DNA of 64,000 nucleotides from Rhizobium rhizogenes NBRC 13257 (lineage in GTDB: Bacteria > Pseudomonadota > Alphaproteobacteria > Rhizobiales > Rhizobiaceae), in contig NZ_BAYX01000004.1 in assembly GCF_000696095.1 (NCBI RefSeq), forward strand, positions 451,868-515,867, written 5' to 3'. Below the pieces are notes generated by a model. That model was not told the origin of the DNA. It did not search any database and saw only the letters and a program-made list of their open reading frames with translations. This document shows positions 45,863 to 54,818 of this stretch, in pieces; position 1 is the stretch's first letter; each line of letters opens with the position of its first letter. The translations under genes and the position numbers were made by a program.

Positions 45863-46045
45863 ATGCGTTCCGTTCGACGTTTTTTCAATGACAGGACCGG
45901 TGCCACGGTCGTCGAATATGGCCTGATCGCGGCCCTCATGTCGGTGGCGATCGTCAGCGGCCTTGGCGCTTTCGGCGGCAGCCTGACAAACGTGTTCAAC
46001 CTCGTCTCCAACACGCTGAACGGCCCGGTAACGCCGGCGAACTGA
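45863..46045 (+). CDS. Flp-family type IVb pilin
   Basis: A 60-residue pilin subunit of the tad/flp type. The prepilin cleavage site is at Gly in RTGATVVEYGLI: the mature chain would begin ATVVEYGL with Glu5 and Tyr6, the Flp hallmark, then a single hydrophobic helix. ATG 45863 follows AGGAGC; a TTG three codons before it is too close to the ribosome site. No cpa/tad assembly genes are in the window, so the secretion apparatus must be elsewhere. Confidence 0.88.
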   Translation: MRSVRRFFNDRTGATVVEYGLIAALMSVAIVSGLGAFGGSLTNVFNLVSNTLNGPVTPAN

Positions 46046-46076
46046 AACGCTCAGCTCCAGTTCGATTCCCATCCAT

Positions 46077-46961
46077 CTATTGTTTGAGCTTGTGCTCTTC
46101 GACTTTCAGGGCGTCGGCGAGCCGTGCCTTGGCCGAGCCCGGCCGCAACGGCTTCTGCTGACTTTCATGCGGCGTCCAGCCGGATGCATAGATAATTGTG
46201 AAGGTCGCCCTTATTCTCCCGTCGGGGTCGGAATAGCGCTCGGCATAGAGCTCTGCGGCGCGCAGGAAGAAGGCGCGCGTCAGCGGCTTGCGGCTGCGGT
46301 CGGCAAGCGGATTGGTCATGCCCATGGCGCGAAGGTCGCGCATCAGTGCAAAGAGATTGTCGTAGCGCACCGTATAGCTCTCGGCGTCGATCACTGGCAG
46401 GGTGAAGCCGGCGCGTTGCAGCAGGCCGCCGACATCGCGGACCTCCGCAAAGGGGATGACGCGCGGGCTGGCGCCACCGGTTAGCTCGATCTCGGTGGCG
46501 AGCAGCACGTCGCGCAGCTCCTGCAGCGTGCCCAGGCCGGGGATCGCGGCCAGGAACAGGCCGTCGGCCTTCAGCGCGCGCCGCACCTGGATGAAGACGC
46601 CGGGCGTGTCGTTGGTGACATGCAAGCTGAGCGGCGACAGCACCAGATTGACGGATTCGGCCGCCAGCGGCAGCTCCTCCAGCGGTGCCTTGATCAGCTC
46701 CTCGCCGGGGGCGGCAAAGCCGGCCTCGCCTTCGATGCGCCTGATATGGCCGATCTTGCCGGTCGCAAGCGCCTCGCGTGCCGCAATGCCGGTTGCGCCA
46801 TGCAGCTCGATCGCCTCGTCGAAATGCCGCTCGATGACGGAGAGCCGCTCGGCCAATTCGCGGGCGGCGATCTCCAGCAGGAAGGCGGCTTTCGTGTCCC
46901 CCTGTTTCAACGCCCGGTGCCTTCGGGCGGCGAGCAGCGATTGGTCGAACACGATGTCCAT
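46077..46961 (-). CDS. BioC/NDUFAF5-like SAM-dependent methyltransferase
   Basis: A 294-residue protein starting MDIVFDQSLLAARRHRA, the opening typical of the alphaproteobacterial methyltransferases related to NDUFAF5 and BioC. The SAM motif is weak: GATGIAAREAL replaces the usual glycine-rich loop, and APLEELPLAAESVNLVLS is motif II/III. SLHVTNDTPGVFIQVRRALKADGLFLAAIPG is the fold's later part. Chosen start 46961 has CAGGAAAC upstream. It faces the comF region. Substrate unknown. Confidence 0.8.
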   Translation of the reverse strand: MDIVFDQSLLAARRHRALKQGDTKAAFLLEIAARELAERLSVIERHFDEAIELHGATGIAAREALATGKIGHIRRIEGEAGFAAPGEELIKAPLEELPLAAESVNLVLSPLSLHVTNDTPGVFIQVRRALKADGLFLAAIPGLGTLQELRDVLLATEIELTGGASPRVIPFAEVRDVGGLLQRAGFTLPVIDAESYTVRYDNLFALMRDLRAMGMTNPLADRSRKPLTRAFFLRAAELYAERYSDPDGRIRATFTIIYASGWTPHESQQKPLRPGSAKARLADALKVEEHKLKQ

Positions 46962-47065
46962 GGCGGTTTCCTGCAATCTGATCTCATCGGCGCAGCCTCG
47001 CGGCCAGCCATGTTTTCCCTTCGCAAAGCCTGCGGGAAAAAGCTAGTGTCAATCATATAGGCATT

Positions 47066-47837
47066 ATGGGGCGTATGGGCATCATCGGGGACGAAATCAC
47101 GCTGTCGAGATTGCGCGCCGGCTTGGCAAAACCATGGCTGGCGCTCGCCGATCTCGTCTATCCGCCAGCCTGTCCAGGCTGCGGCGCCTCGACGGGCGCG
47201 CATCGCAGCCTCTGCCCGACCTTCTGGTCCGGCGTCCGTTTCATCGAGCGGCGCTATTGCGAGGTGCTGGGCAGCCCGTTCACCCATGATCTCGGCACGG
47301 GGATCCTGAGCGCCGAGGCGATCGCTGATCCGCCCGTCTTCGACCGGCTGCGCTCCGCGGCCATTCACGACGGCTTCGTCCGCGATCTCGTGCTTGGACT
47401 GAAATATCGCGACCGCACGGATCTGGCGCCGATGATGGCGGGCCAGCGACGGCGCGGTTGCCGCCTGCGATGCCATCATTCCGGTGCCGCTGCATCGGGC
47501 GCGGCTGTTCTCGCGCAAGTACAATCGGGCGGCTGAGCTTGCGCGGCATCTCGCCCACCTCTCCGGCAAACCGTTGCTGGCAGCGACGCTGCTGCGCATC
47601 AAGCGGACGAGCCAGCAGGTCGGTCTCGGCGCGAAGGCGCGACAGGATAATGTGCGCGGCGCTTTCGCCATTCCCGAGGGTCGCACCAGCGATATTTTTG
47701 GCCGCCGCGTCGTGCTGATCGACGACGTCTATACGACCGGCGCGACGGTGGCCGCGGCGACGCGGGTGCTGAAGAAAGCCGGTGCCTCGGATGTGACGGT
47801 TTTGACCTTTGCAAGGGCTGTCGACGTGCTTATATGA
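47066..47837 (+). pseudogene. comF: ComF family phosphoribosyltransferase, frameshifted
   Basis: Two frames make one ComF. The first (47066 to about 47440) has the N-terminal zinc region (PPACPGCG, LCPTFW) and LGLKYRDRTDLAPMMAG; the second (about 47444-47837) has SDGAVAACDAIIPVPLHRARLFSRKYN, QQVGLGAKARQDN and the PRPP motif VVLIDDVYTTGAT. The reading must move by one base within 47437-47450 (near GGGCCAGCGAC) to join them. The first frame would otherwise stop at 47536. One zinc Cys position reads Phe (CPTF). A sequencing error, a short deletion or a real pseudogene are all possible. Confidence 0.75.
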
Positions 47838-47867
47838 CAGGTAACCTGCAATTTTCCGGAGTGGATC

Positions 47868-48125
47868 ATGGCATCCGTTGTCATCTATACGCGTGAGTTC
47901 TGCGGCTACTGCGCCCGGGCGAAATCCCTGCTCGAAGCCAAGGGCGTCGACTATGTCGAACATAACGCCACCTATTCGCCCGAGTTGCGCCAGGAGATGA
48001 TCGAGAAGGCCAAAGGCCACTCGACTTTCCCGCAGATTTTCATCAATGGCGAGCATGTCGGCGGATGCGACGATATCCATGCGCTCGATCGGGCCGGCAA
48101 GCTTGATCCGCTGCTGGCCGCCTGA
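47868..48125 (+). CDS. grxC: Glutaredoxin 3
   Basis: An 85-residue glutathione-dependent redox protein. The active site is CGYC (residues 12-15), with TFPQIFINGEHVGGCDD providing the cis-Pro and the GG motif that binds glutathione. Length and spacing match GrxC. The gene lies in the order comF-grxC-nitrilase-DUF1178, the usual rhizobial arrangement, 30 bases after comF. Confidence 0.95.
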   Translation: MASVVIYTREFCGYCARAKSLLEAKGVDYVEHNATYSPELRQEMIEKAKGHSTFPQIFINGEHVGGCDDIHALDRAGKLDPLLAA

Positions 48126-48146
48126 GCTGGATCACCCTCGGAGACA

Positions 48147-49007
48147 ATGATGACCTTCAAAGCCGCCGCCATTCAGATGTGTTCCGGTGTCGATCCGGTG
48201 AAGAATGCCGCCGACATGGCACGGCTGGTTCGCGAGGCGGCGGCGCAGGGTGCCGTCTATGTGCAGACACCGGAAATGACCGGCGCCGTGCAGAAGGACC
48301 GGCTGGGCCTGCGCGCCGTGCTGCGTGACGAGGCCAATGACATCATCGTCAACACGGCGTCGGACCTTGCCAAGGAACTCGGCATCCATGTGCATGTCGG
48401 CTCGACGGCGATCCCGCTTGATGATGGCAAGATCGCCAATCGCGGCTTCCTCTTCGGGCCGGATGGCAAGCTCATCAGCCGCTATGACAAGATCCACATG
48501 TTCGACGTCGATCTCGACAATGGCGAGAGCTGGCGCGAGAGCGCGGTCTATCGTCCCGGCTCCGAGGCGCGCATCGTGTCGCTGCCTTTTGCCGAGCTTG
48601 GCTTCTCCATCTGCTACGACGTGCGCTTTCCGCAGCTCTTCCGCGCCCAGGCTGTTGCAGGTGCGCAGGTGATGACGGTGCCGGCCGCTTTTACCCGGCA
48701 GACCGGCGAGGCGCATTGGGAAATTCTGCTCCGAGCGCGGGCGATCGAGAACGGCATGTTCGTTATCGCCGCCACCCAGGCAGGTAAGCATGAGGATGGA
48801 CGCGAGACCTTCGGCCATTCGATGATTATCGATCCCTGGGGCAAGGTGCTGGCGGCGGCCGGCGGCACGGGCGAGGCGGTCCTCGTCGCCGAGATCGACG
48901 TTGCGGCGGTCAAATCCGCCCATGACAAGATCCCCAATCTTAAGAATGCGCGTGAATTCTCGCTGGAGAAGATCGCGACGCCGACGGCTGGAGGCGTCGC
49001 TGCTTGA
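48147..49007 (+). CDS. Carbon-nitrogen hydrolase (nitrilase family, Nit-like)
   Basis: A 286-residue C-N hydrolase. The catalytic triad is seen: Glu in TPEMTGA, Lys in YDKIHMFDVD and Cys in SICYDVRFP. RAIENGMFVIAATQAG is the C-terminal family landmark. It resembles Nit1/Nit2-type enzymes, which hydrolyse deaminated glutathione or omega-amides. Two adjacent ATGs (48147, 48150) are possible starts behind GGAG. Stop overlaps the DUF1178 start codon. Confidence 0.9.
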   Translation: MMTFKAAAIQMCSGVDPVKNAADMARLVREAAAQGAVYVQTPEMTGAVQKDRLGLRAVLRDEANDIIVNTASDLAKELGIHVHVGSTAIPLDDGKIANRGFLFGPDGKLISRYDKIHMFDVDLDNGESWRESAVYRPGSEARIVSLPFAELGFSICYDVRFPQLFRAQAVAGAQVMTVPAAFTRQTGEAHWEILLRARAIENGMFVIAATQAGKHEDGRETFGHSMIIDPWGKVLAAAGGTGEAVLVAEIDVAAVKSAHDKIPNLKNAREFSLEKIATPTAGGVAA

Positions 49008-49432
49008 TCCGTTATTCGCTGAGATGTGACAAGGCGCATGAGTTCGAGGGCTGGTTTTCGGAAAGCGCCGATTTCGACCGCCAGGTCGCAAGCGGTTTCC
49101 TGACCTGCCCCGTCTGCAATTCGGGTGCGATCTCCAAACTCCTGATGGCGCCGTCGGTTTCCACTGCGCGCAAGAAGGACGAGTTGCAGACGCTTGCCAT
49201 GGACGCTGTCCGCAAGGAGGCGATGATCAAGCTCAAGGAGGCGGTCGACAGCATCAAGGCGAATGCCGAGGATGTCGGCGCGAAATTCCCGGAAGAGGCC
49301 CGCAAGATCCACTATGGCGAGGCCGACGCCCGCGGGATCATCGGCAAGGCGACGCCGGACGAGGCGCAGGCGCTGGTCGAGGAAGGCATCGAGATCGCGG
49401 CGATCCCAGTTTTGCCGGACGATATCAACTGA
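49004..49432 (+). CDS. DUF1178 family protein
   Basis: A 142-residue protein of unknown function, conserved in Alphaproteobacteria. It begins at a TTG (49004), overlapping the nitrilase stop, and opens with IRYSLRCDKAHEFEGWF followed by FLTCPVCNS, a probable two-part zinc-ribbon. The rest is helical and acidic. Translational coupling with the nitrilase gene suggests a shared pathway. Confidence 0.88.
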   Translation: MIRYSLRCDKAHEFEGWFSESADFDRQVASGFLTCPVCNSGAISKLLMAPSVSTARKKDELQTLAMDAVRKEAMIKLKEAVDSIKANAEDVGAKFPEEARKIHYGEADARGIIGKATPDEAQALVEEGIEIAAIPVLPDDIN

Positions 49433-49458
49433 TGCCACATGGCGGCAGATATCTTGCT

Positions 49459-50016
49459 ATGTACAATTTTTGGCTGCATGTGGCACCATATGAAAGCCCA
49501 GAGGTTGAAGGGTTTCGCCTGCGAGAAGAGGCCAATTTCGAGGCTGCTGCTCGTGCCCATGGCTTCGTCGGCCGCTCCGGTTATGACGGCGTGCCAGGTC
49601 CGGCATGCTGGGGCCGCCAAGTCTTTCCACGCTTCATCGAGGGCAGCGGCTTTGTGTCGGCACCGTCCTCGCTATCGCTCTGGGCCGATATCGAATCCCT
49701 GATGGCTTTTTCCTATAGCGGCGTCCATGCCGATGCCCTGAAGCATGCGCGGCATTGGAACGTGAAGCAAAGCTGGCCGGCACTGGTCCTATGGTGGGTT
49801 AGCGCTGGTGTTGTCCCCGAATGGAAAGAGGGAACCGAGCGGCTGGAACGGCTTTACGATGAAGGGCCGAGCGCTGCGGCTTTCACCTTCAAGCAACCCT
49901 ATGATGCCGATGGAAACCTTGCGACGATCGACCGAGAGAAGGTCAAAGAGATCGCGGTGTTGAATGCCATAGGCCAGCGCGATCTATTGACGCATGTGCT
50001 GACGCTGAAAGCTTGA
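49459..50016 (+). CDS. DUF3291-like protein
   Basis: A 185-residue protein with YNFWLHVAPYESPEVEGF at its N-terminus and LSLWADIESLMAFSYSGVHADALKHAR, the fold signature of DUF3291. Function unknown; the family is ferredoxin-like or antibiotic-monooxygenase-like. The start could be ATG 49432, overlapping the DUF1178 stop, or 49459 (chosen because the protein alignment begins here); neither has a good ribosome site. It lies between DUF1178 and the convergent ubiG. Confidence 0.7.
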   Translation: MYNFWLHVAPYESPEVEGFRLREEANFEAAARAHGFVGRSGYDGVPGPACWGRQVFPRFIEGSGFVSAPSSLSLWADIESLMAFSYSGVHADALKHARHWNVKQSWPALVLWWVSAGVVPEWKEGTERLERLYDEGPSAAAFTFKQPYDADGNLATIDREKVKEIAVLNAIGQRDLLTHVLTLKA

Positions 50017-50035
50017 TCCAACAGCAAGATGGCTT

Positions 50036-50782
50036 TCAGCCCGCCCGCTTCGCCAGCAACATGTAGTTCACATCCATATCCTTCGATAGGTTCCACCGGT
50101 CCTGTAGCGGCGAATAGAAGACGCCGGTGCGGGCGATGATCTCGAGACCGTCGGCGGCGAGCGGCTTTTCGATCTCTTCCGGACGGACGAGCTTTTCATA
50201 TTGATGCGTGCCGCGCGGCAGCCAGCGCAGGACGTTTTCGGCGGCGAAGATGGCGAGTGCCGCTGCCTTCATCGTGCGGTTGATGGTGGCGACGTACATC
50301 AGGCCGCCTGGGCGCACCATCTTGGCGCAGGTCGTCAGGAAAAACTCGACGTCGGCAACATGCTCGACCACTTCCATGTTGAGCACGATATCGAAAGTCT
50401 CGCCGGCCTCGGCCAGTTGCTCGGCGGTGACGGCGCGATAATCGACGGGAACGCCGGAGGCTTTGGCATGGGTCGAGGCGATGCCGATGTTCTTTTCGGA
50501 AGGGTCGGCACCGACGACCGAGGCGCCCATGCGGGCGACCGGCTCCGACAGCAATCCGCCGCCGCAGCCGATATCGAGCACGCGCAGGCCTTCCAGCGGC
50601 CGGGCGCTCTTCGGATCGCGGTCGAAATTCTCGCAGGCATGGTCGCGAATATAGGCAAGCCGCACCGGATTGAATTTGTGCAGCGGCTTGAACTTGCCGG
50701 TCGGGCTCCACCATTCCGCCGCCATGGCGGAAAAGCGATCCACTTCGCTCTGGTCGATCGTGCTTTTCGCCGCTTCGCTCAT
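50036..50782 (-). CDS. ubiG: Ubiquinone biosynthesis O-methyltransferase
   Basis: Carries out both O-methylation steps in ubiquinone synthesis. The 248 residues begin at [33 protein letters not shown] and [15 protein letters not shown] (SAM motif I) are UbiG landmarks, as is [16 protein letters not shown]. The upstream ATG 50839 would add 19 residues without a ribosome site. Divergent from lysC across a 360-base region. Confidence 0.95.
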   Translation of the reverse strand: MSEAAKSTIDQSEVDRFSAMAAEWWSPTGKFKPLHKFNPVRLAYIRDHACENFDRDPKSARPLEGLRVLDIGCGGGLLSEPVARMGASVVGADPSEKNIGIASTHAKASGVPVDYRAVTAEQLAEAGETFDIVLNMEVVEHVADVEFFLTTCAKMVRPGGLMYVATINRTMKAAALAIFAAENVLRWLPRGTHQYEKLVRPEEIEKPLAADGLEIIARTGVFYSPLQDRWNLSKDMDVNYMLLAKRAG

Positions 50783-51142
50783 GGTTCCGTTCCTTGGTCT
50801 GGGTGGCACTTCGGTAGATGTGAAGTCGGACGATCGCAAGCCGATGTCAAGGGCTGGGCGACTTTGAAGCCGCCACGACCGGCCGCGTTCTTGTCGCAGC
50901 TTTCGTCAACACCTAAAATCGTCAGAAGGAAGGGGCGATCCTCGGCAGGCTCTGGTCGAGTATCAAAGTGGAGTATCAAAGAGAACTATTACGCCGCGCC
51001 ATGCTATTGCACCCGCCTGCCAAACTCGCTAAGAGACGCCCCCATTGAGATTAGGCTTTTCCGGCCATTGCACCGGAAGGGCTATTTTGCATGCCGGGCT
51101 CATCGCGTTTCGGCCGCCCGGCGCTGATACTGGTAGAGGCAC
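50783..51142. other. 360-base region between ubiG and lysC
   Basis: Contains an 11-base direct repeat GAGTATCAAAG at 50958-50968 and 50971-50981. I see no clear -35/-10 pair for lysC and no coding frame with a ribosome site. No riboswitch (lysine L-box) structure could be recognised by eye. Confidence 0.35.
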
Positions 51143-52417
51143 ATGGCACGCATCGTGATGAAATTCGGCGGAACGTCCGTCGCGGATCTGGACCGTATCA
51201 GGAATGTTGCACGCCATGTGAAACGTGAAGTCGACGCGGGCCATGAGGTCGCGGTCGTCGTTTCCGCTATGTCCGGCAAGACCAATGAGCTGGTCGGCTG
51301 GGTGCAGAACATGCCCAAGGTCGCTGGCGCCAATCATTCCATCTACGATGCGCGGGAATATGACGCCATCGTCGCTTCCGGCGAGCAGGTGACCTCCGGT
51401 CTCCTGGCGATCGCGCTGCAGGCGATGGGCATCAATGCCCGCTCCTGGCAGGGCTGGCAGATCCCGATCCGCACCGACAATGCCCATGGCGCGGCCCGTA
51501 TTCTTGAAATCGAGGGCGAGGATATCATTCGCCGCATGCAGGAAGGCCAGGTGGCTGTCGTCGCCGGCTTCCAGGGCCTTGGCCCGGACAATCGTCTTTC
51601 GACGCTCGGTCGCGGCGGCTCCGATACCTCTGCCGTGGCGATCGCCGCAGCGGTGAAGGCTGATCGCTGCGATATCTATACCGATGTTGACGGTGTCTAC
51701 ACGACCGATCCGCGCATCGAACCGAAGGCACGTCGTCTGAAGAAGATCGCCTTCGAAGAAATGCTCGAAATGGCCTCGCTCGGCGCCAAGGTGCTGCAGG
51801 TGCGCTCGGTCGAGTTGGCAATGGTCTTTAAGGTCCGCACTTTCGTGCGCTCTTCATTTGAAGATCCCGATGCTCCGGGCATGGGCGATCTGTTGAACCC
51901 GCCCGGAACGCTGATTTGTGACGAGGAAGAAATCGTGGAACAGGAAGTAGTCACCGGCATTGCCTATGCCAAGGATGAAGCCCAGATCTCGCTGCGCCGT
52001 CTTGCCGACCGGCCGGGCGTCTCCGCCGCGATCTTCGGGCCTTTGGCCGAAAGCCATATCAACGTCGACATGATCGTCCAGAACATTTCCGAAGACGGTT
52101 CCAAGACCGACATGACCTTCACGGTTCCTTCGGGCGATGTTGAAAAGGCGCTGCGCGTTCTCGGCGAGAACAAGGACAAGATCGGCTACGACGTCGTCCA
52201 AAACGAATCAGGCCTCGTCAAGGTTTCGGTCATCGGCATCGGCATGCGCTCGCATGCCGGCGTTGCTGCGACCGCTTTCCAGGCACTTGCCGAAAAAGGC
52301 ATCAACATCAAGGCTATTACGACGTCGGAAATCAAGATTTCCATCCTGATCGACGGTCCTTATGCGGAACTCGCAGTCAGGACTTTGCATTCCTGCTACG
52401 GTCTGGATAAGAGTTGA
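51143..52417 (+). CDS. lysC: Aspartate kinase
   Basis: Phosphorylates aspartate, the first step toward lysine, methionine and threonine. The 424 residues begin with ARIVMKFGGTSVAD (kinase signature) and include GRGGSDTSAVA and the ACT domains near the C-terminus (about 265-420) that sense lysine and threonine. It is the first gene of lysC-ptsP-prfA-prmC. ATG 51143 follows GGTAGAGGCAC. Confidence 0.95.
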   Translation: MARIVMKFGGTSVADLDRIRNVARHVKREVDAGHEVAVVVSAMSGKTNELVGWVQNMPKVAGANHSIYDAREYDAIVASGEQVTSGLLAIALQAMGINARSWQGWQIPIRTDNAHGAARILEIEGEDIIRRMQEGQVAVVAGFQGLGPDNRLSTLGRGGSDTSAVAIAAAVKADRCDIYTDVDGVYTTDPRIEPKARRLKKIAFEEMLEMASLGAKVLQVRSVELAMVFKVRTFVRSSFEDPDAPGMGDLLNPPGTLICDEEEIVEQEVVTGIAYAKDEAQISLRRLADRPGVSAAIFGPLAESHINVDMIVQNISEDGSKTDMTFTVPSGDVEKALRVLGENKDKIGYDVVQNESGLVKVSVIGIGMRSHAGVAATAFQALAEKGINIKAITTSEIKISILIDGPYAELAVRTLHSCYGLDKS

Positions 52418-52519
52418 TAAAGGATTGCTGACAACGGACCGTGACGGAGGTGAGTTTCGGCCGGCCCTGACGTGGGCAAGACTGGCGGCAATATCTTGAT
52501 TTCGGGAGCTAGAGACGCA

Positions 52520-54787
52520 ATGAGAGACCTATCCGGCGGTCCACGCGTTCTGCTCAAGCGGCTGCGCGAATTGATGGCGGAGCCGCTGGAGCCGCAGGAG
52601 CGTCTTGACCGGATCGTCCGCCAGATCGCCAGCAACATGGTCGCGGAGGTCTGCTCGGTCTACGTGCTGCGCGCCGACGGCGTGCTCGAACTCTACGCCA
52701 CCGAAGGCCTGAACAAGGAAGCCGTCCACCTTTCGCAATTGAAGATGGGCCAAGGCCTGGTCGGCACGATCGCCGCTTCCGCCCAGCCGCTCAATCTCTC
52801 GGACGCGCAATCGCATCCCGCCTTCCGCTACCTGCCGGAAACCGGCGAAGAGGTCTACCACTCCTTCCTCGGCGTGCCGATCCTACGCACCGGCCGCTCG
52901 CTCGGCGTTCTCGTCGTGCAGAACAAGGCGAGCCGCAACTATCGCGAAGAAGAGCTGGAAGCGCTCGAGACGACGGCGATGGTGCTGGCCGAGATGATCG
53001 CCACCGGTGAGCTGAAGAAGATCACCAAGCCGGGCCTCGAGCTCGACCTTACCCGCTCGGTCACCATCGACGGTGACAGCTACAATGAAGGCGTCGGCCT
53101 TGGCTATGTCGTGCTGCACGAGCCGCGCATCGTCGTCACCAATCTCCTGAACGAGGATACCGACAAGGAAATCGGCCGGCTGGCGGAGGCGCTCGGTTCG
53201 CTGCGCATCTCCATCGACGACATGCTGTCGCGCCGCGACGTCTCCATGGAGGGTGAGCATCGTGAGGTTCTGGAAACCTACCGCATGTTCGCCCATGACC
53301 AGGGCTGGGTGCGCAAGCTCGAAGAGGCGATCCGCAACGGCCTGACCGCGGAAGCCGCGGTCGAGAAGGTGCAGAGCGACACCAAGGCGCGGATGATGCG
53401 CCTGACCGATCCGTATCTGCGTGAGCGCATGCATGATTTTGAGGATCTGGCCAACCGCTTGCTCCGCCAGCTCACCGGCTATTCCGGCCGCACGGCCGCC
53501 GACGGCTTCCCGAACGATGCAGTGATCTTTGCGCGCGCCATGGGCGCTGCCGAGCTGCTTGATTATCCCCGCGCCAATATTCGCGGCTTGGTGCTGGAAG
53601 AGGGTGCGGTTACCAGCCACGTCGTCATCGTCGCCCGCGCCATGGGCATCCCGGTCGTCGGCCAGGCAGCGGGCGTTGTGGCGCTCGCGGAAAACGGCGA
53701 TTCCGTCATCATCGATGGCGACGGCGGCCATGTGCATCTGCGGCCGATGGCCGATCACCAGCGTTCTTACGAAGAAAAGGTGCGTTTCCGCGCCCGCCGG
53801 CAGGAGCAGTTCCGGGCGCTGCGTTCGGTCGAGTCGGTCACCAGGGACGGGCAGCGCATTTCGCTGTTGATGAATGCCGGTCTGCTGGTCGATCTGCCGC
53901 AACTTGCCGAATCCGGCGCGGAAGGCATCGGCCTGTTCCGCACCGAGCTGCAATTCATGATCGCCTCGACCATGCCGAAGGCGGAAGAGCAGGAAGCCTT
54001 CTATCGCAGCGTGCTGAAGCAGGCGGGCGGGCGCGTCGTCACCTTCAGGACGCTCGATATCGGCGGCGATAAGGTTGTGCCCTATTTCCGCGCTCATGAG
54101 GAAGAAAACCCGGCGCTCGGCTGGCGCGCCATTCGCCTGTCGCTCGATCGGCCCGGTCTGTTGCGCACGCAGTTGCGCGCCATGCTGAAGGCCGCCGCCG
54201 ACGGCGAATTGAAGATGATGGTGCCGATGGTCACCGAGGTCTCCGAGATCGAGGCGGTGCGCGAACTCCTGCAGAAGGAAGTGCAGCATCTATCGCGTTT
54301 CGGCCATGCCCTGCCGCGCAAGCTGCAATTCGGCGCCATGCTGGAAGTGCCGGCGCTGCTGTGGCAGCTCGACGAGCTGATGGCGGCGGTCGATTTCGTC
54401 TCGGTCGGCTCCAACGATCTCTTCCAATTCTCGATGGCCGTCGATCGCGGCAATGCGCGCGTCTCGGATCGTTTCGACCCGCTCGGGCGTCCGTTCCTGC
54501 GCATCCTGCGCGACATCGTACGAGCCGGCGAGCGCAACAAGACGCCGGTGACGTTGTGCGGCGAACTTGCCGGCAAGACGATTTCGGCCATGGCGCTGCT
54601 GGGCCTCGGTTTCCGCTCGGTGTCGATGTCGCCGGCCTCCATCGGCCCGGTCAAGGCGATGCTGTTGGGTCTCGATCTCCAGGCCTTGTCGAAGGTCATG
54701 GAAGAGGCGCTGGACGACAAGCGTCCGACGGCTTCAATGCGCGACATCCTTGCGGGCTTCGCCGAGAGCCACAATATTCCGTTGTAG
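52520..54787 (+). CDS. ptsP: PEP-protein phosphotransferase of the nitrogen PTS (GAF-EI, PtsP)
   Basis: EI-Ntr, the first enzyme of the nitrogen phosphotransferase chain. The 755 residues have an N-terminal GAF domain (about 20-165: MGQGLVGTIAAS), an EI N-domain, the phospho-His in GAVTSHVVIVARAMGIP, and the C-terminal PEP-binding TIM barrel (FRTLDIGGDK, GSNDLFQFSMAVDR, CGELAG). Start ATG 52520 (MRDLSGGPRVL) is preferred to 52472; GGGAGC lies upstream. Rhizobial homologues affect ManX and K+ or nitrogen homeostasis. Confidence 0.93.
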   Translation: MRDLSGGPRVLLKRLRELMAEPLEPQERLDRIVRQIASNMVAEVCSVYVLRADGVLELYATEGLNKEAVHLSQLKMGQGLVGTIAASAQPLNLSDAQSHPAFRYLPETGEEVYHSFLGVPILRTGRSLGVLVVQNKASRNYREEELEALETTAMVLAEMIATGELKKITKPGLELDLTRSVTIDGDSYNEGVGLGYVVLHEPRIVVTNLLNEDTDKEIGRLAEALGSLRISIDDMLSRRDVSMEGEHREVLETYRMFAHDQGWVRKLEEAIRNGLTAEAAVEKVQSDTKARMMRLTDPYLRERMHDFEDLANRLLRQLTGYSGRTAADGFPNDAVIFARAMGAAELLDYPRANIRGLVLEEGAVTSHVVIVARAMGIPVVGQAAGVVALAENGDSVIIDGDGGHVHLRPMADHQRSYEEKVRFRARRQEQFRALRSVESVTRDGQRISLLMNAGLLVDLPQLAESGAEGIGLFRTELQFMIASTMPKAEEQEAFYRSVLKQAGGRVVTFRTLDIGGDKVVPYFRAHEEENPALGWRAIRLSLDRPGLLRTQLRAMLKAAADGELKMMVPMVTEVSEIEAVRELLQKEVQHLSRFGHALPRKLQFGAMLEVPALLWQLDELMAAVDFVSVGSNDLFQFSMAVDRGNARVSDRFDPLGRPFLRILRDIVRAGERNKTPVTLCGELAGKTISAMALLGLGFRSVSMSPASIGPVKAMLLGLDLQALSKVMEEALDDKRPTASMRDILAGFAESHNIPL

Positions 54788-54818
54788 ACAGAACAAATAA
54801 GAAGAATTGGAGTGCGGG

